Below are positions 18,196 through 27,979 of a DNA stretch of 64,000 nucleotides, piece by piece (positions within the stretch are counted from its first letter, which is position 1; every line of letters begins with the position of its first letter). The notes under the pieces are model-generated. The model saw only the letters and a list, made by a program, of their open reading frames with translations. It did no database searches and was not told the DNA's origin. This stretch comes from Gardnerella vaginalis 1500E (GTDB lineage: Bacteria > Actinomycetota > Actinomycetes > Actinomycetales > Bifidobacteriaceae), in assembly GCF_000263595.1 (NCBI RefSeq), contig NZ_ADES01000005.1, positions 1 through 64,000 of the forward strand, in the 5' to 3' direction. Made by a program: the position numbers and the translations under genes.

Positions 18196-18676
18196 TGGAT
18201 TCCTCAACTTTCGCTTTGAGTTCTTCGCGATATGTTGCGAGCTCTTCTGCAAGACGCTCGTCGGTTGTGCTTAGAATACTTACTGCAAGCAAACCTGCGT
18301 TTGTTGCTCCAGAATTTCCAACTGCAGTTGTTGCAACAGGAATACCTCCTGGCATTTGCACAATGGAAAGCAAAGAATCCCAGCCCGAAAGTGCGTGAGA
18401 TTTTACTGGCACGCCTATAACAGGAAGTGTGGTTTGTGCTGCGATCATTCCAGGCAAGTGAGCTGCTCCACCTGCTCCGGCAATAATAATATGGAATCCT
18501 TCTTTACGAGCATTGTGCGCAAAGTCTGCCATAAGTTCTGGCGTACGATGTGCAGAAATAACTTTTTTCATGTAAGGAACTTGGAATTTATCTAGGATTT
18601 CACAAGCGTTACGCATAGTTTCCCAATCGCTTGAGGATCCCATGACGACAGCAACGGTTGGCTTTATTTCTAACAC
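18179..18676 (-). CDS. purE: N5-CAIR mutase
   Basis: Rearranges N5-CAIR to CAIR. 165 residues starting at GTG 18676 with GGGAGG about 10 bases upstream. Hallmarks are MGSSSDW, SAHRTPE and [11 protein letters not shown], with GNSGATNAG near the end, all class I PurE. First gene of the purE-purK-fur unit. Confidence 0.95.
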   Translation of the reverse strand: MLEIKPTVAVVMGSSSDWETMRNACEILDKFQVPYMKKVISAHRTPELMADFAHNARKEGFHIIIAGAGGAAHLPGMIAAQTTLPVIGVPVKSHALSGWDSLLSIVQMPGGIPVATTAVGNSGATNAGLLAVSILSTTDERLAEELATYREELKAKVEESNANLI

Positions 18677-18746
18677 GATGAACCTCCCTGACGTGCAATT
18701 GCTACTTTACGCAACACTAGGGAGAACTCGCCGAAGTTTTATGCAA

Positions 18747-18771
18747 AACTTAACAAATTATTTGTTAAGTT
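18747..18771 (-). terminator. Hairpin ending the DUF2156 gene
   Basis: A perfect 11-bp stem, AACTTAACAAA with TTTGTTAAGTT, with the stop codon in its 3-base loop. On the minus strand it is followed by TTTTGC. It separates the envelope genes from purE. Confidence 0.6.
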
Positions 18772-21505
18772 CACGTGTTTTTGGCCGTAATGATTTAGCC
18801 ATTTCCAAGATTTGTTTTGCACTAGCTTCAGGTAAGTAAGCGTGTGTTACAGCCAAAGATATTTGTGCAAGTTTTGCAGAATCCAAATAGCATACGTAAA
18901 CTGAGCTAGCTTCCGGCTGGAACTTCTTTTTGAAGAAGTAAAGCGATTTGAATCCGTAAGCAGGTTCCAAAATATCGGACATCATTGCCAGAGCATGGTT
19001 AATAACATTTGAAGATTGTTGAGAATCTGCTATTGTTGCGTTTTCGCTTTCTGAGCTTTCGCTTTCTGAGCTTTCGCTTTCTGCATTTTTACTGTCTGCG
19101 TTTTCGCCTATTCCTGCCAAAGGTGCTGCAGATAAGCTCATAAATTCCACGGCAGATTCAGGATTTTCTAATCCCTCGTCGCGCAAGCGTTCTGCCATTC
19201 TTGCAATCAGCAATTCCATAATTCCGTTTGGACTATCTGTGCGATGTCGCATAAAATCAAGCGTCCAGCCAATAATTTTATGATTTCTATAAGTAGGCAT
19301 CCAGCTTGTTACGCCCAGTACGCGTTCATTTTCGTCGATTGCGTACAGTATTTTTACGCGCTCGTCTTGAAGCTCATCCAAACCACCCAAAGTAAATTTC
19401 ATTTCCGGAAGGGATTTAAGCTCAGCCCACTCTTCCGAAATTTCAACAATCTGCTGCTGAACGTCAAAAGAAGCTTGTTTATATGTTGTTAAAATATCGC
19501 TTATTCCATCTCGTTTTGCTTTATTGATAGCGGTACGAATATCTTGCCATTTTTTTCCGCGAGTCTGCCACTTACTTGGGTCTACAAGCATATCTGTTCC
19601 AACTTTAATAGACGTAAAACCAAGCTTTTCTAACTCTTGACGCACATTCTCATGAACTGCGTAAAATGCTGGAGACCACGAATTTTTTTCGCATAAGCTA
19701 ATAAATCCACGAAGATCTTGCTTATATTCTTTGGAATCTCCAAACGGCCCGGTAAGAGTAAGTGCAATATCGTAGCTTAAGCGGTATGCGATTGCGGATT
19801 TTCCGCTTGGGGAGAACCAATAATGGTTATTTGGCCAAGTGGTCATGAAGCTCATAGTGTTTCCGCCAAGTTCCACAAGTGAGCTTGCTTTTTCTCTATC
19901 TTTTTCGTTGGTTGAAATTTTGCTTCTAAACCATGTAAAGCAAACTATAAAAAGAACAGCCCAAAATATTACGCCAACAGATTGCGCTAATATGGAAGAT
20001 AGTGGTGTTTCCGTGCGAAGCATTGCGTTAGAACGGTTTCCAAAGCCCATAGGCATCCATCGTCCAGGTAAATCTCGCAAAAGATGATGAATATTTGCAA
20101 TAGGCTTAAAGTTGTCTGCTATCATAAGGCCAAAAGTTACGTAGCCTACAGCTGTAATCCACAGCGTTACAATAATTGCGACTAATCCTACGCGAACTTG
20201 AAAACGGCTTGTAGTAATCGAAAAATGCTTAAGATTAATAGCAAGAAGAATAGTCATAAGCAGAGGCGGAAGAGCGGTAAGCATAAACGCAACAGCAACA
20301 GCATTATGCTGGTGTATTGAAATATGCTGATTTGTTGCAATAAGCGGCAAAATTGTGAAGTACATTCCAGCATAAAGCACAGTAATTGCGTTAATAACAA
20401 TGGAAGTCCATGCTGCAAGCTTACGTCCGCGTAACATTCCCCACGCAACAATCAGCATAGTTACAATTGGCAGAAGAATACGAATCCACACTCCGCCAAT
20501 AGTCGCGTGATGCAATCCAGAATGAAGCAAGCAACTATTTGCACTGTAATTGCTAATGCAGCGAGTAATCCACGGCTTTGAACCCATTTGCGGAGACATA
20601 AACAGTCCAAGAGTTGTAAGAATGCCGGCGTGTGAGCGCGAAGATAATGCTAATAATGGTCCAAGAGCAATAATTCCTTGAGCGTATGCAAAAAGCTTTC
20701 GAATCTCGTAATCTGTGCCTTCCCACCAGTTTACGTTATGCTTTATTCCCTTTGGTTTGCACACAATATTGCCAATAATATGGCCTGTAAAAGCAGCAAT
20801 AATAGTGCAATAGTCGCCAGGGTTTCCACTATAAAGCATCATTGCAGAAGTAACAGCGTAGCCGATTACAAGCATTCGTCTATGCCACAAAATCGATTCG
20901 TTTGCCGAAGATGCCATAAAAGCGCCAATAAACAGCGTAAATGGAGACAATCTTATAGGGATTCTAGTAATCCAGTGCATGTTGCTAATAAGCATAGAAA
21001 GATTGCCAATAATCGTCAGTCCAACAACTATTCCAATTAGCGTACTAGATACAGCAATAGAAACAATACGAAGTCTGCTTATGCGAGTTTCTGCAACGCC
21101 TATGAGAATAATAACGAGGAAACAGTTGACTAAAAGTGAAGGCATGCTGTTTACGAAAACAAGCGAGTGGCAGATTTTTAGCAGCAGCTCCGACATGTTT
21201 GCGTGGCCGAAGAGGAAGCTAGATCCTTTTGAGGGATGGTGTCGCATAAAAAGTTGCGCAAGAGTTGCGTTTGTGCCGTAAGTGTATATGTGCATTAATG
21301 TTCTTGTAAACCAATGTGCGAAATTTATAACAATAAAAATGCATGTGATTGTAAGAGCAAAAACGCGCTGGCGAAGCCAGGAAATAAAGTCGTGCAGAAA
21401 AACTCTAATATGGCTAGATGTTTGATTGCTGCTACGGTCTAAGCTTTTTTGTTGACCATCTTCCTGGCTTCTGAGCTTATGCTTATTGAAAAAAGACAGT
21501 GCCAT
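18758..21505 (-). CDS. Rhomboid-like membrane protein fused to DUF2156 (MprF C-terminal-type) domain
   Basis: 915 residues. The first ~540 residues hold many membrane helices, the early part resembling a rhomboid fold but without a convincing GxSG/His pair. The last ~375 residues are a cytosolic DUF2156 domain like the lysyl-phosphatidylglycerol synthase catalytic part of MprF/LysX (IAYRLSYDIALTLTGPFGD; GWTLDFMRHRTDSPNGIMELLIA). Such proteins transfer amino acids onto membrane lipids to lower surface charge; activity here is inferred. A Ser/Glu repeat (ESSESESSES) interrupts the domain. The start follows the hydrolase stop after one base (TAA-T-ATG), so the two are cotranslated. Confidence 0.75.
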   Translation of the reverse strand: MALSFFNKHKLRSQEDGQQKSLDRSSNQTSSHIRVFLHDFISWLRQRVFALTITCIFIVINFAHWFTRTLMHIYTYGTNATLAQLFMRHHPSKGSSFLFGHANMSELLLKICHSLVFVNSMPSLLVNCFLVIILIGVAETRISRLRIVSIAVSSTLIGIVVGLTIIGNLSMLISNMHWITRIPIRLSPFTLFIGAFMASSANESILWHRRMLVIGYAVTSAMMLYSGNPGDYCTIIAAFTGHIIGNIVCKPKGIKHNVNWWEGTDYEIRKLFAYAQGIIALGPLLALSSRSHAGILTTLGLFMSPQMGSKPWITRCISNYSANSCLLHSGLHHATIGGVWIRILLPIVTMLIVAWGMLRGRKLAAWTSIVINAITVLYAGMYFTILPLIATNQHISIHQHNAVAVAFMLTALPPLLMTILLAINLKHFSITTSRFQVRVGLVAIIVTLWITAVGYVTFGLMIADNFKPIANIHHLLRDLPGRWMPMGFGNRSNAMLRTETPLSSILAQSVGVIFWAVLFIVCFTWFRSKISTNEKDREKASSLVELGGNTMSFMTTWPNNHYWFSPSGKSAIAYRLSYDIALTLTGPFGDSKEYKQDLRGFISLCEKNSWSPAFYAVHENVRQELEKLGFTSIKVGTDMLVDPSKWQTRGKKWQDIRTAINKAKRDGISDILTTYKQASFDVQQQIVEISEEWAELKSLPEMKFTLGGLDELQDERVKILYAIDENERVLGVTSWMPTYRNHKIIGWTLDFMRHRTDSPNGIMELLIARMAERLRDEGLENPESAVEFMSLSAAPLAGIGENADSKNAESESSESESSESENATIADSQQSSNVINHALAMMSDILEPAYGFKSLYFFKKKFQPEASSVYVCYLDSAKLAQISLAVTHAYLPEASAKQILEMAKSLRPKTRELNK
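19042..19083 (-). repeat. 15-bp in-frame tandem repeat inside the DUF2156 domain
   Basis: TTTCGCTTTCTGAGC occurs twice in a row, followed by 12 bases of a third copy. It encodes the Ser/Glu-rich insert, in frame, so copy-number change alters length without breaking the gene. Confidence 0.85.
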
Positions 21506-21506
21506 A

Positions 21507-22895
21507 TTAGTCTCGATTCACTTTTTTATGAACAAGAATTTTTACATTCGGATACGTATTTAGATTTGGAACAGTTTTTGAAATGCCTGTTTGCTTGCAG
21601 AAAAGATCAAGAACTACTTTCAATCCTGCTTTTACTGTATGCCAATCGTGTCCAGAATTTTTAGCGAGCATTGTTAAAACGTTAATACCTGCGCTGTGTG
21701 CGCTTAAAGCAATAGTCGCCTGATTTGCTTGAGATTTAGGATCCCAATAGCCGGCAATAGCATAATAGTTTTGTTTTAGCGGAGCGTTTTTTCGCATTAT
21801 TTTACTAGGAACGTGACGCTCGTATGCTGAAGTATTTCCGTTAAAGTAGCGTTTAATTGTTTCTTGACGGTTTTGATACGTTGGTTCTAGTTCGCCGCCG
21901 GCAGAATACATGCTTCTAAAAATATTCGGATGCGCTGGAACTAATTGAGTAGCGCAAGTTCCGCCTTGAGAAAAGCCTCCCATAAGCCACATGCTTGGGT
22001 CTTTGCTTACTGGAAGATTTTTGCGAATCCAGTTAGGCACGTCGCGAATTAAATACGTTTCTGCTTTGCCGTAAACTCCAGTATCTGCACAAAGTGAGTT
22101 ATGTGTCGCTTCACCGTTTTGATCTGGGGCTACAACAATAGGAGCTAAGCCTTTATGAGATTTTGCGTAATCGTCTAAAGTTTCAGCAATGTCGCTGGCT
22201 GCAAAGAAGTGATTTGGGCTACCGGGCTGTCCTGCTAGCATAACCATAACTGGAAGCTTTGGTGGATGCTTTACAAGCGCTGCAGGAGGCAAATAAACGT
22301 TTGCTGTGCGAGCTTTGAACTTTGAGTATGTGTTAGGAATGTGTGCTGAGCGAAGAATACCTTTTTTAGGCATTTTTGGAAGCTTATTTTGTTTTGCTAA
22401 ACTGTACCATTCTTCAATGCTTGCAGTAGCAGATTTTTCCTTATTAACCTCAAGCTTTGGGAAATTACCCATTCCAAAAATTGATCCAAGTGTTGTGTAT
22501 TCACCGTAAACCATATCAACTCTTAAAGCTGTGCTAATAAGAGTTAAAACAATAGCAATAACAGCAACTAGTCGTTTCCAACCTTTAGTGAACACGAATG
22601 CTGTGCCAGCAAAGCCAACAAGAGCAAATCCTATTGCAACGCAAATAATAACAAGCCAACCAAGGCTTACTCCAAACACAAGGAATACGTCTGAAATTAG
22701 CCAAGCAATTAATCCGCCAACTATGAAAAATATGCTTGCAACACCTAGCTGTATAAGCAGGTTTATTATGCTAAATAAGTGTTTTGAGCGTTTTGATTTA
22801 GTGAAAATCAGCACGAATAAAGTTAAGCCGGTTAAACTAAATAAGCTTGTTGGTAACCAGCCTTGCAAAAGACTTATTTTTGCCAATTGCAGCAT
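21507..22895 (-). CDS. Membrane-anchored alpha/beta hydrolase (esterase D/mycolyltransferase-like)
   Basis: 462 residues: about four N-terminal membrane helices (1-130), then an extracytoplasmic alpha/beta-hydrolase domain with nucleophile motif GGFSQGGTC (around residue 305), VMVMLAGQPGSP upstream and the His in SGHDWHTVK. The fold matches the esterase D family. Substrate unknown; a cell-envelope acyl ester is likely from its location beside the DUF2156 and LtaS-like genes (inference). It lies one base ahead of the DUF2156 gene. Confidence 0.75.
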   Translation of the reverse strand: MLQLAKISLLQGWLPTSLFSLTGLTLFVLIFTKSKRSKHLFSIINLLIQLGVASIFFIVGGLIAWLISDVFLVFGVSLGWLVIICVAIGFALVGFAGTAFVFTKGWKRLVAVIAIVLTLISTALRVDMVYGEYTTLGSIFGMGNFPKLEVNKEKSATASIEEWYSLAKQNKLPKMPKKGILRSAHIPNTYSKFKARTANVYLPPAALVKHPPKLPVMVMLAGQPGSPNHFFAASDIAETLDDYAKSHKGLAPIVVAPDQNGEATHNSLCADTGVYGKAETYLIRDVPNWIRKNLPVSKDPSMWLMGGFSQGGTCATQLVPAHPNIFRSMYSAGGELEPTYQNRQETIKRYFNGNTSAYERHVPSKIMRKNAPLKQNYYAIAGYWDPKSQANQATIALSAHSAGINVLTMLAKNSGHDWHTVKAGLKVVLDLFCKQTGISKTVPNLNTYPNVKILVHKKVNRD

Positions 22896-23235
22896 GCTTG
22901 AATCCTACACTTTCTTGCTTAACTACGTGCAAACAACTTTTAAAGTGAACGATACTCGCAATATTTCACCCAACTGAAATATAGTTTATGTATCTTAATT
23001 TTTTCTTAATATTTGCTTTAGTTTTTATAGTTTTTGCTGTTCTATTTTTATAGTTTTTACTGTTCTAATCGTAGTTGCCGAAACATATATTGTAATCCAC
23101 CGGAAGTATGAAAAATATCAGCATGTCGAGCTACTTGTACTAATAAATATGCAAGTATGACGATAGCAATAACTACAATAATCAATTATTGTGCATGTAT
23201 AAGGATTCGTTTAGCTAGGAACGATTGGAATTATT
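22896..23235. promoter_or_regulatory. Divergent regulatory region with tandem repeat and palindrome
   Basis: This 340-bp gap lies between divergent envelope genes. It holds a 23-bp tandem duplication (23022-23044 and 23045-23067, one mismatch) and a perfect operator-like palindrome, ACAATAATCAATTATTGT (23175-23192), 44 bp before the LtaS-like start. No gene is seen. Confidence 0.5.
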
Positions 23236-25365
23236 ATGGATGAAATTGCGCTGGAGTCTTCAAAAAGCGAGAAGGAAGAGGGTGACTATAAGGGGGAAGA
23301 CTCTAAAGAGCAGAGTAATTCCAAAAATTTCTTTTCATCTTTGCTAAAGATATTAAATAAGCATCAAATAGCTATTCCGCGCTGGCTTTATATAGTATTT
23401 TTCGTTCTAAATAGCGTTGGAATGATGGTTATTTTTCAGATGGGCGTGCAAACAGGCTCTCGCAGCCAGGTTTTGAATGGTCTGATTGAAAATATTACGC
23501 GAATGTTCAGCAACATTTGGGAAAATTTAAACTTCATATTTGTGCTTAATTTGCTTATTTTTGCGGTTATTTATGGATTAATTATTATTCTTACTAACCG
23601 TTTTTGGCTTACTTCAATGGTTTTGCTGTCTCTTTGCATAATTATTTCGATTATTGAGTACATGAAGATTTTTGTGCGAAATGAGGCAATTCTTCCTGCT
23701 GACCTGAATTTTTTGCAAAGCGATACCGGCAATATTTCAACATTTTTGCCGCCTAATGCTGCTCGCGTTACTTTATACGCAATAATTTGCGTGATTATTT
23801 TCGTTGTAGTTTTTATGACGATTCATTTATTAGATAAGAACCGTGGAAAAGTAGTTTGGTTTGAAGACAAGCGTTTGCGCTACGGTGTGCGAGCTGGAAT
23901 TTTTGTGCTGATTTTCGCATCCTTCTCGTGGTATGTTGCTTCTGTTGGCACTGTTGGTTCTGTTGCTAATTCTTTTAACCAATTTATGGGCGACCGTCCT
24001 GCAATGTGGGATTCTGCTTACGATGCGCAACTTAACGGACCAATAGTTGCTTTTACTAGGCAGGTTAATCCAAAAATCATGTCGAAGCCTGCAAACTATA
24101 GCGAAGAAACCATGAAACAAGTGGTAGCTCGCTACGAGAAAGCAGCTAACAAACTTAACGCTTCTCGTAAGAATAAAATAAATAACAGCACTCTTATTGT
24201 TATTCTTTCCGAATCTTTTGCAAATCCTTCACGCGTTCCTGGAATTTCTTTTAATAAGGCGATTATTCCTTTTATTGACAGTGTGAAAAAGAATACGGAT
24301 AGCGGTCTTATGCTTTCTTCTGGCTACGGCGGAGGAACAGCAAATCTTGAATACATGACTATGACCGGTTTAAGCATGGTTAATTTTGATCCTTCGCTTA
24401 CAAGCCCGTATCAGCAGCTAGTTCCTAAAAAGTCGTGGACTCCAACAATAAACCGTTATTGGAACGATGGTAAAAGCTCTTTTGCTTTCCACCCGTTTGA
24501 GCCTTCCATGTATTTGCGCGCTAAGAATTATAAGAAGTTCGGTTTTACTAAGTTCTATTCTTTGCGCAAGCCGGATGTTATTAAGTATCAGAAGCGTATT
24601 GATTTAGCGCCGTACGTGTCGGATGATTCCGCGTATTCCAGCGTTTTAGAATCTATTTCGCGCAAGTCTTCTCCTGATTTTATTCAGCTTGTTACAATGC
24701 AAAATCATATGCCTTATAACGATTGGTATAAGAATAATGATTTTAAGGTGTCTTCTACTGATTCAAGCAAGCCTTTGGGTGAGGAAGAGGCTTCTATTAT
24801 TCAAACATACGCTAAAGGCGCAAATTATACGGATAAAGCAACTTCTAAGTTCCTTAATAATCTGAACAAACTCAATAAGCCTGTAACCGTATTGTTCTAT
24901 GGTGATCATCTTCCTGGAGCATACTCTACAGCTAGTGCGGATAAGAATAATTCTCTTATTTTGCATTTAACAGATTACTTTATTTGGTCAAATAAGGCTG
25001 CTAAAGAAAATCTTAAATCTTCTAAGAAGATTAACGCAAAAACAGAAGCTTATTCTTCTCCAAACTTCTTTATTTCCCAGGTTGCGCGTCATATGAACGC
25101 TAAGGTTTCGCCGTATGTTGCTTTCCTTACAAAGCTTCATAAGCATATTAGTGCAATGGAGCCGCCTGTTGTTAACACAATTCAAGGCTGGGATAGAATC
25201 CCTGAGGGTCAACCAATTTACCTTGATCACGACGGCAGACCAATGGTTTACTCAGCAATGGATGAGCAAACTAAGCAGCTTTTGGACGACTATAAGCTTA
25301 TACAGTACGATGTTACAGCCGGAAAGAACTACACTCGCAACACTAACTTCTTTACTATGCCGTAG
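23236..25365 (+). CDS. LtaS-family lipoteichoic acid/polyol-phosphate synthase-like sulfatase-fold protein
   Basis: 709 residues: acidic N-terminus, about five membrane helices (45-240), then an extracellular sulfatase-fold domain. The catalytic Thr is probably Thr368 in SGYGGGTANLEY, preceded by the metal-binding Glu in VILSESFANP and followed by YGDHLPGAYS. Family members transfer glycerol-phosphate from phosphatidylglycerol onto a growing polymer. The exact polymer in this organism is not shown. It is divergent from the hydrolase/DUF2156 pair, suggesting a joint envelope-polymer role. Confidence 0.85.
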   Translation: MDEIALESSKSEKEEGDYKGEDSKEQSNSKNFFSSLLKILNKHQIAIPRWLYIVFFVLNSVGMMVIFQMGVQTGSRSQVLNGLIENITRMFSNIWENLNFIFVLNLLIFAVIYGLIIILTNRFWLTSMVLLSLCIIISIIEYMKIFVRNEAILPADLNFLQSDTGNISTFLPPNAARVTLYAIICVIIFVVVFMTIHLLDKNRGKVVWFEDKRLRYGVRAGIFVLIFASFSWYVASVGTVGSVANSFNQFMGDRPAMWDSAYDAQLNGPIVAFTRQVNPKIMSKPANYSEETMKQVVARYEKAANKLNASRKNKINNSTLIVILSESFANPSRVPGISFNKAIIPFIDSVKKNTDSGLMLSSGYGGGTANLEYMTMTGLSMVNFDPSLTSPYQQLVPKKSWTPTINRYWNDGKSSFAFHPFEPSMYLRAKNYKKFGFTKFYSLRKPDVIKYQKRIDLAPYVSDDSAYSSVLESISRKSSPDFIQLVTMQNHMPYNDWYKNNDFKVSSTDSSKPLGEEEASIIQTYAKGANYTDKATSKFLNNLNKLNKPVTVLFYGDHLPGAYSTASADKNNSLILHLTDYFIWSNKAAKENLKSSKKINAKTEAYSSPNFFISQVARHMNAKVSPYVAFLTKLHKHISAMEPPVVNTIQGWDRIPEGQPIYLDHDGRPMVYSAMDEQTKQLLDDYKLIQYDVTAGKNYTRNTNFFTMP

Positions 25366-25373
25366 ATAAGGCA

Positions 25374-25552
25374 CGGTTATTAGCGAATTAGCATGCAGAG
25401 TTTGGGGGATTTCTCTACGAGCACTAAAAGAGGACTGAGAAGCTACATTCTTTAAAGATAGGCGAACACAATAAGCGCCTTTAACAGCCAGAGCGCCCGA
25501 AGGACGGGACGTGCGAGGAGAGAAATCCCCCAAAACTCGCGCCACACTAAAC
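25374..25552 (-). repeat. Intergenic repeat element, copy C (shortened)
   Basis: A ~180-bp copy with the central part of the element in the same orientation as copy B, lying between convergent ltaS-like and purD genes. Arms are 25398-25416 (GAGTTTGGGGGATTTCTCT) and 25519-25538. It lacks the outer ends seen in A and B. Confidence 0.85.
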
Positions 25553-25574
25553 AAAAAGTTTATAGCTTATGTGG

Positions 25575-26846
25575 TTATTTAAGCGCTTTTGAAGCTATGT
25601 CGTGCCTAAAGAACATGTGTGGAAGATTAAGATTGTCCAATATTGCGTAGACCTTCTTTTGCGCATCTTCTACGTCTTCTCCGTGCACTTGTACAAGCGC
25701 TACGCGTCCGGAAGAAGTCGCGAGATTGCCGGTTTCTTCCTGGCTTTTAACTCCTGCATAATACACGTGCTGACCTTGATTTTCATCAACAGGAATGTGC
25801 GGAAGTGGAGTTCCAGTAACTAAAGTTCCAGGGTAGCCTTCGCTTGCAATTATTACGCCGAGCGTAACACCGCTATTCTTCCAAGTAAAAGTTGGTGTTT
25901 TATGCTGCAAAATATTCCATATAGCTGCACCAAAATCTGAAGTAAGGCGAGGAAGCACAACTTCTGTTTCTGGGTCTCCAAATCGAGCGTTAAACTCAAT
26001 AACTTTAGGACCCGAAGCTGTATCAATCAAACCTGCGTAAAGTATGCCTGTAAAAGGCGTTCCTTCTTTAGCTAAGCCTTCAACAGTTGGTCGCACAATC
26101 TCGTCAATAGCGCGCTTAACAGTTTCGCTACTGATTTGTGGCACAGGGCTATAAGCTCCCATTCCGCCAGTGTTTGGTCCTTTATCGCCATCGTAGGCGC
26201 GCTTATGATCTTGTGAAATTGGCATAACCCAAAAATCAGTGCCGCTTACAAAGCTCATAAGCGAAAACTCTTGTCCTTGCAAAAATTCTTCAATAACAAC
26301 TTTTGCTCCGGCTTGACCAAAACGGTGATCAACGAAAATATCTTCCAAAGCTTCAATTGCGGTTTGCTCGTCCATTGCAACAGTTACGCCTTTTCCTGCT
26401 GCTAAACCGTCGGCTTTAATAACAATTGGAGCACCATGCTCAAGCACGTATGCGCGTGCTGGTTCTAAAGCGTCAAAAGTTTGGTAGGCTGCTGTTGGAA
26501 CGTTGTGGCGATGCATAAGCTTTTTTGCAAAATCCTTAGAGCCTTCGATTTGAGCCGCCGCCTTGTTTGGGCCAAAAGCGGGAATGTTATTGGCTTCAAA
26601 ATCGTCCACGATTCCGTTCATAAGCGGCACTTCTGGGCCAATAAACGCAAAGTCGTAGTTGTGCTCTTTAACGAAGTTAATAAGAGCTTCGTGATCCGAC
26701 TGACTAATGTTTACGGTTTTAATTCCATCTGCTGCAATACCCGGGTTTCCAGGCGCAACCGTTACTTCTTCAACGCTTTTGCCTTTAAGAAGTGCGTGTG
26801 CAATAGCGTGTTCTCTAGCGCCGGAACCAACAACTAAAACTTTCAT
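25575..26846 (-). CDS. purD: Phosphoribosylamine-glycine ligase
   Basis: ATP-grasp enzyme forming GAR from PRA and glycine (step 2 of purine synthesis). 423 residues, usual length. Motifs: MKVLVVGSGAREHAIA start, GPEVPLMNGIVDDF, KADGLAAGKGVTVA and FNARFGDPETEVVLPRL. Last gene of the purL-F-M-D run; 18 bp behind purM. Confidence 0.97.
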   Translation of the reverse strand: MKVLVVGSGAREHAIAHALLKGKSVEEVTVAPGNPGIAADGIKTVNISQSDHEALINFVKEHNYDFAFIGPEVPLMNGIVDDFEANNIPAFGPNKAAAQIEGSKDFAKKLMHRHNVPTAAYQTFDALEPARAYVLEHGAPIVIKADGLAAGKGVTVAMDEQTAIEALEDIFVDHRFGQAGAKVVIEEFLQGQEFSLMSFVSGTDFWVMPISQDHKRAYDGDKGPNTGGMGAYSPVPQISSETVKRAIDEIVRPTVEGLAKEGTPFTGILYAGLIDTASGPKVIEFNARFGDPETEVVLPRLTSDFGAAIWNILQHKTPTFTWKNSGVTLGVIIASEGYPGTLVTGTPLPHIPVDENQGQHVYYAGVKSQEETGNLATSSGRVALVQVHGEDVEDAQKKVYAILDNLNLPHMFFRHDIASKALK

Positions 26847-26864
26847 TTTCTGTCCTTTATAGTT

Positions 26865-27899
26865 TTATTGCAACTCAACTGCAGCGTTTTCGCGCTCAAT
26901 CATTTTGCCAATAACATAAGCTGTTTCGTTATTTTCGCTTAGTGTGCTAAGTGCTTCTTCGGCCTTGTTTTTATCAACCGCCAAAATCATGCCGATTCCC
27001 ATGTTAAAAACATTGAACATTTCTGCATGATTAACGTTTCCAGCTTTTTCAATAACGTCAAAAATAGGCGGAACATTCCAGCTTGACGTATCGATTTTTG
27101 CAGCCAAACCGTCAGCGTACATGCGTGGAATATTCTCAATAAATCCGCCGCCTGTAATGTGAGCCACTCCCTTAATAAGATGCTTTGCAAAAAGCGGTTT
27201 CAAAGCTTTTACATAAATTCGCGTAGGTTCGAGCAGAACTTCGCCAATAGTTTTTCCATCTAGCTCTTCAAGTTTGGTGTTTACGTCGTAGCCTGCTTCT
27301 TCAAACAAAGCTTTACGCACAAGCGAGAAACCGTTCGAGTGAACTCCAGAAGAAGGCAAGCCTATTAGAACGTCGCCAGTGGTGATTGTGGATCCGTCAA
27401 CAATATTTGAGCGTTCTGCAACGCCAACTGCAAAACCTGCAAGATCGTACTCGTCCTCTGCATACATTCCAGGCATTTCAGCAGTTTCGCCGCCAATTAA
27501 GCCTGCTTCTGATTGCACGCAACCGTCTGCAACTCCTGCAACAACCTGCTCAAGTAGTGCAGGATTATTTTTTCCGCAAGCAATGTAGTCAAGGAAGAAC
27601 AGTGGTTCTGCGCCTTGTGCTGCAATATCGTTTACGCACATAGCAACGCAATCAATGCCGATTGTATCGTGCTTATTCATCATTTTGGCAACCATAAGCT
27701 TGGTTCCAACGCCATCCGTGCCAGAAATCAGCACTGGCTCTTTGTAGCCGAGTGATGCTAAATCAAATAAGCCGCCGAATCCGCCGATGCCGCCCATAAC
27801 GCCTGGACGCTTCGTGCGATTCACATGTGATTTAATACGACGTACTACTTCGTATCCTGCTTCTACGCTTACGCCAGCTTCATCATATGCGTGCGGCAT
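26865..27899 (-). CDS. purM: Phosphoribosylformylglycinamidine cyclo-ligase
   Basis: AIR synthetase, step 5. 344 residues. Typical AIRS motifs are [32 protein letters not shown] and [16 protein letters not shown]. It sits between purF (80 bp upstream) and purD. Confidence 0.97.
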   Translation of the reverse strand: MPHAYDEAGVSVEAGYEVVRRIKSHVNRTKRPGVMGGIGGFGGLFDLASLGYKEPVLISGTDGVGTKLMVAKMMNKHDTIGIDCVAMCVNDIAAQGAEPLFFLDYIACGKNNPALLEQVVAGVADGCVQSEAGLIGGETAEMPGMYAEDEYDLAGFAVGVAERSNIVDGSTITTGDVLIGLPSSGVHSNGFSLVRKALFEEAGYDVNTKLEELDGKTIGEVLLEPTRIYVKALKPLFAKHLIKGVAHITGGGFIENIPRMYADGLAAKIDTSSWNVPPIFDVIEKAGNVNHAEMFNVFNMGIGMILAVDKNKAEEALSTLSENNETAYVIGKMIERENAAVELQ

Positions 27900-27979
27900 G
27901 TTGATTCCTTTCCTAAATTGTTATACGTATTTTCTTAAATATTTGTTAATAAATTGCCGTAAATAAGTAAAATATTAAG

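Noticed and set aside
25252-25554. Minus-strand open frame within and beside repeat copy C, and a related one at 10040-10237
   Set aside because: Both simply translate the repeat element (GDFSPRTSRPSGAL...); the sequence changes between copies do not look coding.
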